Assembly: GCF_026239695.1 (NCBI RefSeq)
Contig: NZ_JAPIVS010000004.1
Span: 248,001 to 312,000, forward strand
DNA from: Pedobacter sp. MC2016-15
Lineage (GTDB): Bacteria; Bacteroidota; Bacteroidia; Sphingobacteriales; Sphingobacteriaceae
Direction of reading: 5' to 3'
DNA length: 64,000 nucleotides
Shown: piece by piece, positions 25,465 to 33,966 of the stretch
Layout of the letters: each line of letters begins with the position of its first letter
Numbering within the stretch: the stretch's first letter is position 1
Position numbers and translations under genes: made by a program
Notes under the pieces: model-generated
What the model was told of the DNA's origin: nothing
Databases searched by the model: none
Seen by the model: only the letters and a program-made list of their open reading frames with translations

Positions 25465-26922
25465 ATGGATAAAGCAGCAATAATTGCACAGTCTTATCAG
25501 TTTCAACCCACTGCCGAACAGTTGCTTTTCTGCCGGCAGATGGCAGATTTTTTATCCGGAGAGCTTGATAACAAGTGTTTTATTCTCAGGGGATATGCGG
25601 GTACAGGTAAAACGACTTCTGTTGCAGCCCTGGTGAAGGCACTGCCGGCATTCAGGTTCCGCCCGGCATTACTTGCGCCAACAGGGCGCGCTGCCAAGGT
25701 GATGAGCAGCTACTCGGGGCGTACAGCGCTGACCATCCACAAAAAGATCTACCGTAAACGCTCGGCCGTGTCTATGGACCTCAGCTTTCAGCTGGCACCA
25801 AACCTGGCAGAACGGACCCTTTTTATTATTGATGAGGCATCCATGATCGCTGATGAGTGGAATACCCAAAATGGCTCCTCCTTTCTGAAGGATGTGATGG
25901 AGTTCATCTATAATGGGAAGAACTGCGGTGTCCTCTTCGTGGGGGATACGGCGCAGCTGCCTCCGGTGGGAAGCCTGGATTCCCCCGCATTGAATAAAGC
26001 CTATGTAGCGCAAACCTTCGGTCTCCAGGTAATGGAAACAGAACTGAAGGAAGTAGTGCGGCAGGGGCAGAAGTCGGGCATCCTCGCCAATGCGTCCATG
26101 TTGCGCAACCTGATCAATGCACATATCAAAATCGCTGAGCAGGGAACTGCAGGGGCAAAGATCAAATTGCCGAGATTTATTACCAAAGGATACAAAGATA
26201 TCTTCCGGATGACGGGCCTCAAGCTGGTAGAGGGCCTGGAATATGCTTACGGTAAGTTTGATATTGAAAACTCGCTGGTGGTGTGCCGTTCAAACAAATC
26301 TGCAAATGTATATAACCAGCAGATCAGGGTGCGATTGTTATACCGGGAGGAGGAACTTACGGGGGGCGATCAGATTATGGTGGTGCGCAATAATTATTTT
26401 TGGCTGCCGGATAATGAGTCTACGTCATTTATTGCCAATGGCGATATGGCGAGAATTGTGAGGGTCAGAAATGAAGAGGAGCGGTATGGTTTCCGTTTTT
26501 CTGAAGTGCAGCTGGAATTCCTGGATTATCCCGATGCCGGTCACATCACCTGTAAAGTAATGCTGGATACGCTGCAGGGAGAAAGCCCGAATTTATCCTA
26601 CGAAGACAGTAAAAAGTTATTTGAAGGTCTTACTGAAGATTATATGCATATCTCCAATAAGCGGGAAAGGCTGCTGGCCATCAAGGAAGATCCTTATTAC
26701 AATGCCTTGCAGATCAAATTTGCCTATGCAGTTACCTGCCATAAGGCTCAGGGTGGACAATGGGATGCTGTATTTGTGGATCAGGGGTATCTGACCGACG
26801 AAATGATAGACCTGGAATTTCTCAGGTGGTTGTATACCGCTGTTACCAGGTCAAAGAAAGAACTCTTCCTGGTAAATTTTGCAGCAAATCTTTTTGGCGA
26901 ACCTGCGGATGAAAATTACTGA
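25465..26922 (+). CDS. RecD-like superfamily 1B helicase / AAA ATPase
   Basis: A 485-residue helicase of the RecD/Pif1 type. N-terminal ATPase core: Walker A GYAGTGKTT, APTGRAAKVMS (motif Ia), LFIIDEASMI (Walker B) and VGDTAQLPPVGS (motif III). C-terminal UvrD_C_2-type part: AVTCHKAQGGQWDAVFVDQ and YTAVTRSKKELFLVNF (motifs V-VI). It lacks the RecB/C partner context, so it is a stand-alone 5'-3' DNA helicase of unknown cellular task. Start: ATG at 25465, 4 nt after a near-consensus ATATTTG; upstream in-frame starts would overlap the divergent gene. Confidence 0.88.
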   Translation: MDKAAIIAQSYQFQPTAEQLLFCRQMADFLSGELDNKCFILRGYAGTGKTTSVAALVKALPAFRFRPALLAPTGRAAKVMSSYSGRTALTIHKKIYRKRSAVSMDLSFQLAPNLAERTLFIIDEASMIADEWNTQNGSSFLKDVMEFIYNGKNCGVLFVGDTAQLPPVGSLDSPALNKAYVAQTFGLQVMETELKEVVRQGQKSGILANASMLRNLINAHIKIAEQGTAGAKIKLPRFITKGYKDIFRMTGLKLVEGLEYAYGKFDIENSLVVCRSNKSANVYNQQIRVRLLYREEELTGGDQIMVVRNNYFWLPDNESTSFIANGDMARIVRVRNEEERYGFRFSEVQLEFLDYPDAGHITCKVMLDTLQGESPNLSYEDSKKLFEGLTEDYMHISNKRERLLAIKEDPYYNALQIKFAYAVTCHKAQGGQWDAVFVDQGYLTDEMIDLEFLRWLYTAVTRSKKELFLVNFAANLFGEPADENY

Positions 26923-26940
26923 CATCCGCAGGATGCTATT

Positions 26941-27063
26941 TTAGTGTGCTGAATGATTGTCATCAGTACTTTTCTTTTTGATCAGAAAAGAAAGAGAGTA
27001 TGCCGTTACAGCGATGATGATACAAAGAATCAGGATAATGATAGTTACTTCTGTATTTGACAT
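26941..27063 (-). CDS. Small single-span membrane protein (40 aa)
   Basis: Forty residues: a short N-terminus (MSNTEVT), one strongly hydrophobic segment (about 8-28) and a Lys-rich then His/Asp tail, giving an N-out/C-in topology. Not recognised. A TACTTTTG -7 box at 27108-27115 on the minus strand gives a 40-nt leader. A longer in-frame ORF upstream would include the promoter and is unlikely. Real but unannotated small membrane proteins of this size are easily missed. Confidence 0.5.
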   Translation of the reverse strand: MSNTEVTIIILILCIIIAVTAYSLSFLIKKKSTDDNHSAH

Positions 27064-27107
27064 AATATTGATTTTATCGGTAATTGTCAGGTAATTTTTT
27101 TTCTGCT

Positions 27108-27115
27108 CAAAAGTA
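27108..27115 (-). promoter_or_regulatory. Probable -7 box (TACTTTTG) of the 40-aa membrane protein gene
   Basis: A perfect TAnnTTTG match 44 nt upstream of the ATG at 27063, in a gap with no other use for it. Confidence 0.45.
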
Positions 27116-27179
27116 GTAAAATATGGGAAATTTAAGAACAATTGGGGTAACAAAATCAACAGCAATTACGCTTTCCGGG

Positions 27180-27404
27180 CTAGTTGAGTATTCCTAAATT
27201 CTCTTCAATTGCTTTTCCAATCGATCCCAATGGAAAATTCGCTGAGTCCTCCGTCTGTAATAACACTTTCCATTTCCCACTGAATCTGTTCCTCGTAATC
27301 TCGTAAAAACCCTTTTGGTGGAAGATTTTGTAAATGTTGATAGTTGATACGGGGTGTTCAACTTTATAGATCTCCTGATCTACACTGATATTAATACTTT
27401 TCAT
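27180..27404 (-). CDS. Small hypothetical protein (74 aa)
   Basis: A 74-residue protein, MKSINISVDQEIYKVEHP..., with a beta-rich start and a Lys/Arg-rich middle (YEITRNRFSGKWKVLL) ending in an amphipathic helix (IGKAIEENLGILN). I do not recognise a family. Similar short proteins with a W-x-V-L core occur widely in Sphingobacteriaceae. The ATG at 27404 was chosen because the preceding 18 codons read as a poor protein. It stands alone. Confidence 0.55.
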   Translation of the reverse strand: MKSINISVDQEIYKVEHPVSTINIYKIFHQKGFYEITRNRFSGKWKVLLQTEDSANFPLGSIGKAIEENLGILN

Positions 27405-27516
27405 GGACTTTATTTTAAATACCTGGTTATCATATATCAGTTGCAGTAACCCTGCCATACAACTACAGGCTTTATCAGTGCTGACCGGGTTAATTTTATG
27501 TCTTGCGAAAAAAAGA

Positions 27517-27524
27517 TATATTTG
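27517..27524 (+). promoter_or_regulatory. Probable -7 box (TATATTTG) of the phosphodiesterase gene
   Basis: Perfect TAnnTTTG. Because the transcript would begin near 27530, it excludes the in-frame start at 27503 and supports ATG 27563. Confidence 0.55.
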
Positions 27525-27562
27525 TTAACAGGCGACCTTTCCGGTATATTGTTGTACTACCT

Positions 27563-28528
27563 ATGATCAAAAACTCTATTTTCTTTCTGCTGTGCTATTT
27601 TATTTTTTCATGCAGCGGCGTACAAGCGCAATCTCAAAAGAAACATTCCTTTAAGGTGCTGCCACTTGGTATAAAAGGGGGGCTTGATGAGGGTAACCTG
27701 TCAGCTTATATGATCGCTCCGGTTGGTACTGACAATTATATATGTGCTGATGCCGGAACTGTACGTCATGGGATTGATGTTGCCATTGCTGCCAGATCCT
27801 TGAAGGGTACTCCTGAGGAGATATTAAAAGATCAAATCAAAGGATACATGATCTCACATGCGCATCTGGACCATGTTGCCGGCCTGATCATGAACTCTCC
27901 CGAAGACGCTAAAAAGAATATTTATGCATTGCCTTCTGTTGCGGAGGTATTAAAGGATAAATATTTTACCTGGAAAGCCTGGGCAAACTTTACCAATGAA
28001 GGTGATGCGCCTCATCTTGATAAATATACTTATCAATATCTTAAGCCTGCACAAAAGATGGAGCTTGCAGGAACAGAGATGGTGGTTACAGCTTTCCCAC
28101 TCAGTCATGGACCTGCCTATGAAAGTACTGCCTTTCTCATTCAGCATGGCGGGGATTATCTTTTATACCTTGGAGATACCGGAGCTGATCAGATTGAAAA
28201 CTCCACTCATCTGCAGCAACTGTGGACGGCAATTGCTCCACTGGTCAGAAAACAGCAGCTAAAAGCTATTTTTATAGAAACATCTTTTTTTGATAAGCAA
28301 CCTGATAAATTACTCTTTGGCCATCTTACACCCCGCCTGCTGATGCAGGAGATGGGGAAGTTGTCTGAGCTTGCAGGCCTCAATGCACTTAAAGCGGTGC
28401 CGCTTGTGATCACTCATATGAAGTCTTTTGGCCTCGAGGAAAAAGCTTTGGTCAGTGAATTAAAAAAGGATAATCAATCAGGCTTTAAACTGGTGTTTCC
28501 GGTTCAGGGTAAATTCATGTTATTTTAA
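27563..28528 (+). CDS. Class II 3',5'-cyclic-nucleotide phosphodiesterase, exported
   Basis: A 321-residue protein with a signal peptide (about 1-23, ends GVQAQS) and the metallo-beta-lactamase-like fold of class II cyclic nucleotide phosphodiesterases (CpdP/PDE1 type). The metal motif is SHAHLDHVAG (HxHxDH); further ligands are likely in SHGPAYEST, YLGDTGAD, FIETSF and the C-terminal ITHMKS. Class II enzymes hydrolyse cAMP/cGMP; export would place this one in the periplasm, so it may scavenge external cyclic nucleotide. The sensor kinase gene follows after 9 bp and may be co-transcribed. Confidence 0.88.
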   Translation: MIKNSIFFLLCYFIFSCSGVQAQSQKKHSFKVLPLGIKGGLDEGNLSAYMIAPVGTDNYICADAGTVRHGIDVAIAARSLKGTPEEILKDQIKGYMISHAHLDHVAGLIMNSPEDAKKNIYALPSVAEVLKDKYFTWKAWANFTNEGDAPHLDKYTYQYLKPAQKMELAGTEMVVTAFPLSHGPAYESTAFLIQHGGDYLLYLGDTGADQIENSTHLQQLWTAIAPLVRKQQLKAIFIETSFFDKQPDKLLFGHLTPRLLMQEMGKLSELAGLNALKAVPLVITHMKSFGLEEKALVSELKKDNQSGFKLVFPVQGKFMLF

Positions 28529-28537
28529 TCCATTCAT

Positions 28538-30928
28538 ATGTCTGAAAAGCGCTCCGAAAATCATCTTCAGTTCATGAAAGGCGGCGGTGAAGCCGGAGCA
28601 GTGATCCGTAGCCTGAACTGGGCGGAAACTCCTCTTGGCAATCCGGAAAGCTGGCCGACCTGTATCCGTATGAGCCTTAGTGTTTGCCTCAATTCCAGCT
28701 TTCCCATGGCGATGTACTGGGGAGCAGAGTACCATCTTTTTTATAATGATGCGTACAGGACCATCGCGGGCGACAGACATCCGCATATCATGGGTAAACC
28801 ACGAAGGGAGTCCTGGCCTGAAACATGGGTGGAGATTAAGCCGCAATTTGACAATGTGATAGCGACGGGTAATTCTATCCGTAATCATGATAAACGGTTT
28901 CTGATCCATCGCTTTGGCTTTACTGAGGAATGCTACTTCGACTACACCTTATCCCCGATAGTGGATGAGAATGGAAAGATCTGCGGTATCTTCAATGCAG
29001 TGATGGAAACTACTTATCAGGTAATGAATGAAAGACGTAACCAGCTGCTGCAGGCCTTAAATCTCCAGCTTCATCAGTTCAGTACGTTTGAGGAAGCCTA
29101 CAGCGGGGCCATTATCCTACTGCAGGACTTTAAGCACGATATCCCATTTTCGCTGCTGTATGCCTATGATATTTCTAATGATACCTTTACGCTGACACAG
29201 CAGGCGGGATTAAAGACGATTGACACCTCACAGGCGGTATGGCCGCTGAAGGAAGCGCTAAGCTCTGGTGTTCCGGTACAGGTTGCCGATCTTCAGGCCA
29301 TCGCTATCCCCCTGAAATATGGTGACGACACCACCGGGGTATTTATCGCAGGACTGAACAGCCTGATCAGGTTTGATGATACCTACCTCCAGTTCCTGGA
29401 ATCTGTAGCTTCCCAGCTTGCCGCCGCGATCAATAACGGCATAAACTTCCAAAAAGAGAAACTGCGTAGTGACCAGATTAAATATAGTGAAGACCAGCTG
29501 CAGTTTGCCATTGATGCCGCTGATCTTGGTACCTGGGATTTAGATCCTGTAACCAACCGCTTTACAGGTAATAACCGGTTGAAATCCTGGTTTGGTTTGC
29601 AGCCTGATACAGAAATTGATTTGTCACAAGCACTGAACGGAATCATAGAGTCAGACCGCTCATTGGTGGTTTCCGCCATACAGGAGGCCATGACTTTCAG
29701 TTCAGGTGGAAACTATCATATAGAATATACAATCATAAACCCCCATGACCCGACGCCGCGCACCGTGCGCGCAAAAGGCAAAGCACTTTTCGACAATGAG
29801 CAGAAAGTAACGCGTTTCAGCGGAACTTTACAGGATATTACCGCTGAGCGTAAAACGCTTGATGCCCTGGAACGGGCTTATGAGCAGGCACGTTTATCAA
29901 AGGAGGCTGCGCAGCTGGGAACCTTTGATATGGACCTGGTAAAAGGGACGATGGAATGGGATGAACGCTGTCGCTTGTTGTTCGGCATCTCTCACAAAAA
30001 TAAAGTTTCGTATGAGGGCGACTTCCTGCCGGGATTACATGTCCTGGATCAGGTAAGGATCAGCGAAATTATCAACAGGGCTTTTATCAAAGCTGAAAGT
30101 AATGGCGACTATGATGTGGAATACCGCACGGTAGGGGCAGAGGATCAGCAACTGCGATGGGTAAGGGCTAAGGGGAAGGTGTTCTTCAATGAGCATGACC
30201 AGCCGGTACGCTTTGTAGGCTCCGTGCTGGAAATTACCAATGAGAAGCTGAATGAGATCCGTAAAAATGATTTTATCGGCATGGTAAGCCATGAGCTGAA
30301 AACACCACTAACTTCCTTAAAGGCTTATGTACAGGTATTACATGCGCGCTCTAAGAAGGAAGAAAATACTTTCGCTATCAGCTCGCTGAATAAAGTAGAA
30401 TTGCAAATTAACAAGATGAGTGCGCTGATCAATGGTTTCCTTAACCTGTCACGTCTCGAATCCGGAAAAATCCATCTGCACAGGGTGGATTTCAAAATGG
30501 ATGAGCTGATCGCTGAAATCATTGAAGAAAGTCAACTGGTCATCTCCACACATGAGATAAGGCTGATTCCATGTGATGCTGTGCTGGTTAATGCCGACAG
30601 GGATAAAATTGGTCAGGTGATCACTAACCTGATCAGCAATGCCGTAAAGTATTCTCCACGCGGGGAACTGGTAGAACTGGAGTGCAGACTTATTGGAGAT
30701 ACAGTTCAGGTAAGTGTCAGAGACGATGGAATGGGTATACGCGAACAAGATAAGGACAAACTCTTTGACCGTTTTTACCGGGTGGAAAGTGCGCATACAG
30801 AGAGTATATCTGGCTTCGGGATAGGTCTATACTTATCCGCAGAGATTATCAAACGCCATGGCGGGGAGATTTGGTTGGAGAGTGAAAAGGGCATAGGATC
30901 TACTTTTTATTTCAGTCTGCCGCTGTAG
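28538..30928 (+). CDS. PAS/GAF sensor histidine kinase, cytosolic
   Basis: A 796-residue kinase without membrane segments. Order: N-terminal PAS-like sensor domain (about 35-165), GAF domain (about 175-300), PAS (about 320-440), PAS with PAC (about 455-565), HisKA dimerisation domain with phospho-acceptor in SHELKTP (His585) and HATPase_c (about 680-796) with N box NLISNAVKYSP, G1 DDGMGI and G2 GFGIGLYLS. It senses a soluble or small-molecule cue and autophosphorylates. No response regulator is adjacent, so it is an orphan here. All catalytic boxes look intact. Confidence 0.92.
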   Translation: MSEKRSENHLQFMKGGGEAGAVIRSLNWAETPLGNPESWPTCIRMSLSVCLNSSFPMAMYWGAEYHLFYNDAYRTIAGDRHPHIMGKPRRESWPETWVEIKPQFDNVIATGNSIRNHDKRFLIHRFGFTEECYFDYTLSPIVDENGKICGIFNAVMETTYQVMNERRNQLLQALNLQLHQFSTFEEAYSGAIILLQDFKHDIPFSLLYAYDISNDTFTLTQQAGLKTIDTSQAVWPLKEALSSGVPVQVADLQAIAIPLKYGDDTTGVFIAGLNSLIRFDDTYLQFLESVASQLAAAINNGINFQKEKLRSDQIKYSEDQLQFAIDAADLGTWDLDPVTNRFTGNNRLKSWFGLQPDTEIDLSQALNGIIESDRSLVVSAIQEAMTFSSGGNYHIEYTIINPHDPTPRTVRAKGKALFDNEQKVTRFSGTLQDITAERKTLDALERAYEQARLSKEAAQLGTFDMDLVKGTMEWDERCRLLFGISHKNKVSYEGDFLPGLHVLDQVRISEIINRAFIKAESNGDYDVEYRTVGAEDQQLRWVRAKGKVFFNEHDQPVRFVGSVLEITNEKLNEIRKNDFIGMVSHELKTPLTSLKAYVQVLHARSKKEENTFAISSLNKVELQINKMSALINGFLNLSRLESGKIHLHRVDFKMDELIAEIIEESQLVISTHEIRLIPCDAVLVNADRDKIGQVITNLISNAVKYSPRGELVELECRLIGDTVQVSVRDDGMGIREQDKDKLFDRFYRVESAHTESISGFGIGLYLSAEIIKRHGGEIWLESEKGIGSTFYFSLPL

Positions 30929-30964
30929 TTTAATGCTGGCAACATATTTCTGGCATAATTTTCG

Positions 30965-30972
30965 TATATTTG
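30965..30972 (+). promoter_or_regulatory. Probable -7 box (TATATTTG) of ssrA
   Basis: Perfect TAnnTTTG, 52 bp before the mature tmRNA 5' end. The intervening leader contains a 6-bp CCGATG/CATCGG repeat, as expected of a precursor trimmed by RNase P. Confidence 0.6.
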
Positions 30973-31024
30973 TAGCCCGATGGCAGAAAAGGATTAGTTA
31001 ACCTTCGAGCATCGGATATGTACT

Positions 31025-31388
31025 GGGGCCGTTTTGGATTTGACAGGGTGGAGGTACGTATGTTAGCATGCAGTGCGTTGTACGGAGAGCACTTTAAAGA
31101 GAACGTTCACACTTTGATTGGCGAAAATAACTACGCCTTAGCTGCTTAATTTAGAATTAAATAGCTTTTGTCCTTCTGGTTGCCGCGTTTTTAGGCCAGA
31201 ATCAAGGGCATCGAAATAAATGACGCTGGCGATTGTAAGGTACGGTACAGTCGTGAGATAAAGTATCTAAGGAGAAAGACAAGGTAGGTTTCCGGCCCGT
31301 CTGATCCCGAAAATAAAATGGAAAATAAGCATGTAGAAGGCATAATTTGCCACACAACTGGACAAGGGTTCGAACCCCTTCGGCTCCA
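31025..31388 (+). ncRNA. ssrA: Transfer-messenger RNA (tmRNA)
   Basis: A one-piece tmRNA of about 364 nt. The 5' GGGGCCG (31025-31031) pairs with 3' CGGCTCC (31381-31387), forming the alanine-type acceptor stem; the 3' part has the T-arm sequence GGTTCGAACCCC. The tag is read from 31120 (GGC GAA AAT AAC TAC GCC TTA GCT GCT TAA), giving GENNYALAA, with the stop at 31147-31149. The CCA end is not encoded, as usual for RNAs in this phylum. tmRNA rescues stalled ribosomes with SmpB and marks the peptide for degradation by ClpXP. Confidence 0.97.
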
Positions 31389-31395
31389 CAAAAAA

Positions 31396-31421
31396 AGCCC
31401 TCTGAGATTTCTCAGAGGGCT
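31396..31421. terminator. Bidirectional terminator, ssrA / YceI gene
   Basis: An 11-bp stem (AGCCCTCTGAG 31396-31406, CTCAGAGGGCT 31411-31421) with a 4-nt loop, an A-run before and nine T's after. It terminates ssrA and can serve the convergent YceI gene. Confidence 0.92.
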
Positions 31422-31427
31422 TTTTTT

Positions 31428-31997
31428 TTACTGTAATTGTAGCTCGGCATCTACGGTAATAAAGACGTTATCACCTACCAGTTTGCCGGGGAATTTGCTC
31501 CCTATTCCAAAATCAGAACGATTTACTGTACCCGTGACCTTAAAACCCGCAGTTCTTTTCTTCGTCACTTCGTTGTTTATGGTGCCGTTATGGACCAACT
31601 TCATCTTCAGCTCTTTGGTTACATTGTGCATGGTTAACTTCCCCGTTACGGAATAGGTGTTTTTGTCTATTCGTGATAGAGATGTACTTTTAAACTGAAG
31701 GCCTGGATACTTTGCCGCGTCAAAAAAATCCTCACTGAGCAGATGTTTGTCACGTGCCTCAACCTCTGTATCAATGGAACCAATTTTAGCACTTAATGCG
31801 ATCACCGCATCGCTGAAATCCGGCTTCGCTGCCTTAACCTCTATCTCAAAATCCTTAAAGACACCGCTGACCTCTGAGATCAGCATATGCTTTATATTAA
31901 AACCCAATCTAGAATGCTCCGGGTCGCTTTTCCAGTTTTGTGCTGAAACGCAGAGCGTAATCAATGCAAGAAAAAAAGTCAATGTAAATGTTTTCAT
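31428..31997 (-). CDS. YceI-family protein, exported
   Basis: A 189-residue lipocalin-like protein with signal peptide (about 1-21, ending VSAQN). YceI-family marks: W..DPEHSRLGFNIKHM near the start, FKDFEIEV, ARDKHLLSEDFFDAAKYPGLQFKS, LTMHNVTKELKM and the final DFGIGSKFPGKLVGDNV. Members form a beta-barrel that binds polyisoprenoid-type lipids in the periplasm. Start is the ATG 10 bp after the amidohydrolase stop, so it is the second gene of that operon. Confidence 0.93.
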   Translation of the reverse strand: MKTFTLTFFLALITLCVSAQNWKSDPEHSRLGFNIKHMLISEVSGVFKDFEIEVKAAKPDFSDAVIALSAKIGSIDTEVEARDKHLLSEDFFDAAKYPGLQFKSTSLSRIDKNTYSVTGKLTMHNVTKELKMKLVHNGTINNEVTKKRTAGFKVTGTVNRSDFGIGSKFPGKLVGDNVFITVDAELQLQ

Positions 31998-32007
31998 AAG
32001 TCTCGTT

Positions 32008-33813
32008 TTAATCTTTATTGTTATAAAAGCCTCCGAAAGTTTTGAATGGAGACCATACCGGCAGTGTTTCAGGTAACTTCGGAGACAAGCTCTTAAACTC
32101 GTCTGCGCCAAAAACCACCCTGCCATCTACTACCGTTAATGAAGAAGAAATTGTTTTTATTTCATCATCCGGAACTGTAAAATAATCTTTGTTTAGCAAG
32201 GTGAAATCTGCAAAATTACCAGGAATGATTTTTCCCATTTCACCCTCCTGATTTTCAAACCAGGTTGGAGCCACTGTAAATAGTTTTAATGCTTCTACTC
32301 TTGTCAGCCGGTTATTTTTTGCCAGTACTTCTCTGCCCGATACCGATTTTCCTGTGGTCATCCAGCTGATGCCAATCCATGGATTAAAAGAGGCGACTCT
32401 GAATGCATCACTGGTCATCACAAGTGGAACACCACTGTCATACAACTCACGCAATCTCGGCGTTTGTGCCGCTTTCTCCGCTCCATGGGTTTTGATAAAA
32501 GCGTCGGCGTGCATCGCCATTTTCGTGTCCAGGGCGATACCACCACCCAGTTTTTTTACCCTGGCGGCATTCTCAAGAGATATCGTTTCGGCATGTTCAA
32601 TACTCCAGCGTAAACCGTCCAGAGGTGTCTTCTGGTTGATCGCTTCAAGTGCGTCCAGAAAGGGAGAGATATTTTCTTCATAGCTGATATGCATGCGGAA
32701 AGGAATGCCTTTTTCTACAAGCTTGGTAATGTCCTCTGTTATGTAACGGCGCATTACTTCCTTATCGATCACTACCGCTGGTCTGTCAAAATTTTCATGA
32801 TCATGCAACTCTATTCTAAGCAATTCGCCTGCACCTTCATATTCATGACCATGCGCCATCGTCGGGTGCAGGTTTTCTCCCGGACTGATAGGAGACTTCT
32901 TTGTTACCGCTTCAATTTCTGCATCTATCAGACTACCGCTGTTGGCATCACCATATTGGAGATCGATAAATGGCATCCTCACATTGAGACGATTCTCCTT
33001 TGCCAGATGTTGTATTTGAGTATGTCCGTGGGGATGTCCGATCAATGCTGCCCCATCAAGAGCTGAAGTGATTCCGAAGCGGTTGAGGCTATTGATCACA
33101 TTTGTAATTGAACTGAGCTGCTCCTCACTTGAAGCCTGTGGCACCATCGCCTCAAGAGAGATAAACGTAAATGTATAGCCATCTACGACACCTGTATAAT
33201 TCCCTTTTTTATCCTTCTCCAGAACTGTACCCTGCAATGCCGGAAAACGATTGGTGCCAACACCAAAAGCTTTCATGGCCAATTCATTTAAAAATGCGCG
33301 GTTGTAAGCATACTGAACAATTGCAGGTCTGTTTGGCACTGCCTTCCGGATTTCCTGGATAGTCGGCAATCGTTTCTCTTCAAACTGGTAGGGCGACCAA
33401 CCCCCGATTACTTTCACCCACTGGCCTTCAGGAGTTCGTTTTGCCTGCTCAGTTAACATCTCCAATGCACGCTTCAGCGTGGGTACACCTTCCCATCTGA
33501 CATTGTAATTGTAACTTCTTTCATTCAAGATGTGGATGTGGGCATCACTGATACCCGGGATCAGACGTCTGCCAGCTGCATCAATGATTTTGGTGTTGCT
33601 GTCTTTCAATTTTACTATCTCGGCATCAGTGCCTACAGCATAAATTTTACCTCGTTTTACTGCAATAGCAGAAGCTTCAGGTTTGGTTAAGCTTCCGGTA
33701 CTAACTTTTGCATTAAACACGATCATATCGGCACCGATCAATGGTTCAGTGGATTGTGCTTTACTTTGTGCAATGCTGCATATAGCTATTGCCAGAACGA
33801 ATAGTCTTCTCAT
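32008..33813 (-). CDS. Amidohydrolase family 3 (YtcJ-like), exported
   Basis: A 601-residue metal-dependent hydrolase with a signal peptide (about 1-19, ending SKAQS). Amidohydrolase marks are GRRLIPGISDAHIHI (metal HxH), the strand-4 WVKVIGGWSPYQF region, a HISYEE segment, WSIEHAE and the terminal TSDAFRVASFNPWIGISW with the catalytic Asp. YtcJ-like enzymes act on amides or similar; substrate unknown. A region at about 290-345 with GHEYEGAGE is longer than in cytosolic relatives. YceI follows in the same operon. Confidence 0.88.
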   Translation of the reverse strand: MRRLFVLAIAICSIAQSKAQSTEPLIGADMIVFNAKVSTGSLTKPEASAIAVKRGKIYAVGTDAEIVKLKDSNTKIIDAAGRRLIPGISDAHIHILNERSYNYNVRWEGVPTLKRALEMLTEQAKRTPEGQWVKVIGGWSPYQFEEKRLPTIQEIRKAVPNRPAIVQYAYNRAFLNELAMKAFGVGTNRFPALQGTVLEKDKKGNYTGVVDGYTFTFISLEAMVPQASSEEQLSSITNVINSLNRFGITSALDGAALIGHPHGHTQIQHLAKENRLNVRMPFIDLQYGDANSGSLIDAEIEAVTKKSPISPGENLHPTMAHGHEYEGAGELLRIELHDHENFDRPAVVIDKEVMRRYITEDITKLVEKGIPFRMHISYEENISPFLDALEAINQKTPLDGLRWSIEHAETISLENAARVKKLGGGIALDTKMAMHADAFIKTHGAEKAAQTPRLRELYDSGVPLVMTSDAFRVASFNPWIGISWMTTGKSVSGREVLAKNNRLTRVEALKLFTVAPTWFENQEGEMGKIIPGNFADFTLLNKDYFTVPDDEIKTISSSLTVVDGRVVFGADEFKSLSPKLPETLPVWSPFKTFGGFYNNKD

Positions 33814-33934
33814 AATTTACTATTAAAATTAATTTTTTTGTAGATCGTGTACGGGCATGGAAAGGCACGCTGATCTTTAAATCAAAACTAATTTTAATCA
33901 AATTGTATGAAAATGATATATGTCGTAAAATTCC

Positions 33935-33950
33935 GTCTACATATGTCGAC
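33935..33950. promoter_or_regulatory. Near-perfect 16-bp palindrome upstream of the amidohydrolase gene
   Basis: GTCTACATATGTCGAC is palindromic except for one base pair and has a perfect ACATATGT core. It lies about 120 bp upstream of the amidohydrolase ATG in a 153-bp gap. It may bind a dimeric regulator; none is identified. Confidence 0.3.
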
Positions 33951-33966
33951 GAATCAGGAAGATAAG

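Noticed and set aside
30947..30972. Sigma-54 promoter for ssrA
   Set aside because: The TGGCA half is present but the -12 GC is not at the right distance, and a perfect TATATTTG housekeeping box lies just downstream.
31191..31391. ORF on the minus strand across the tmRNA (66 aa)
   Set aside because: It overlaps a clear ssrA gene and reads through its T-arm and acceptor stem; there is no coding evidence.
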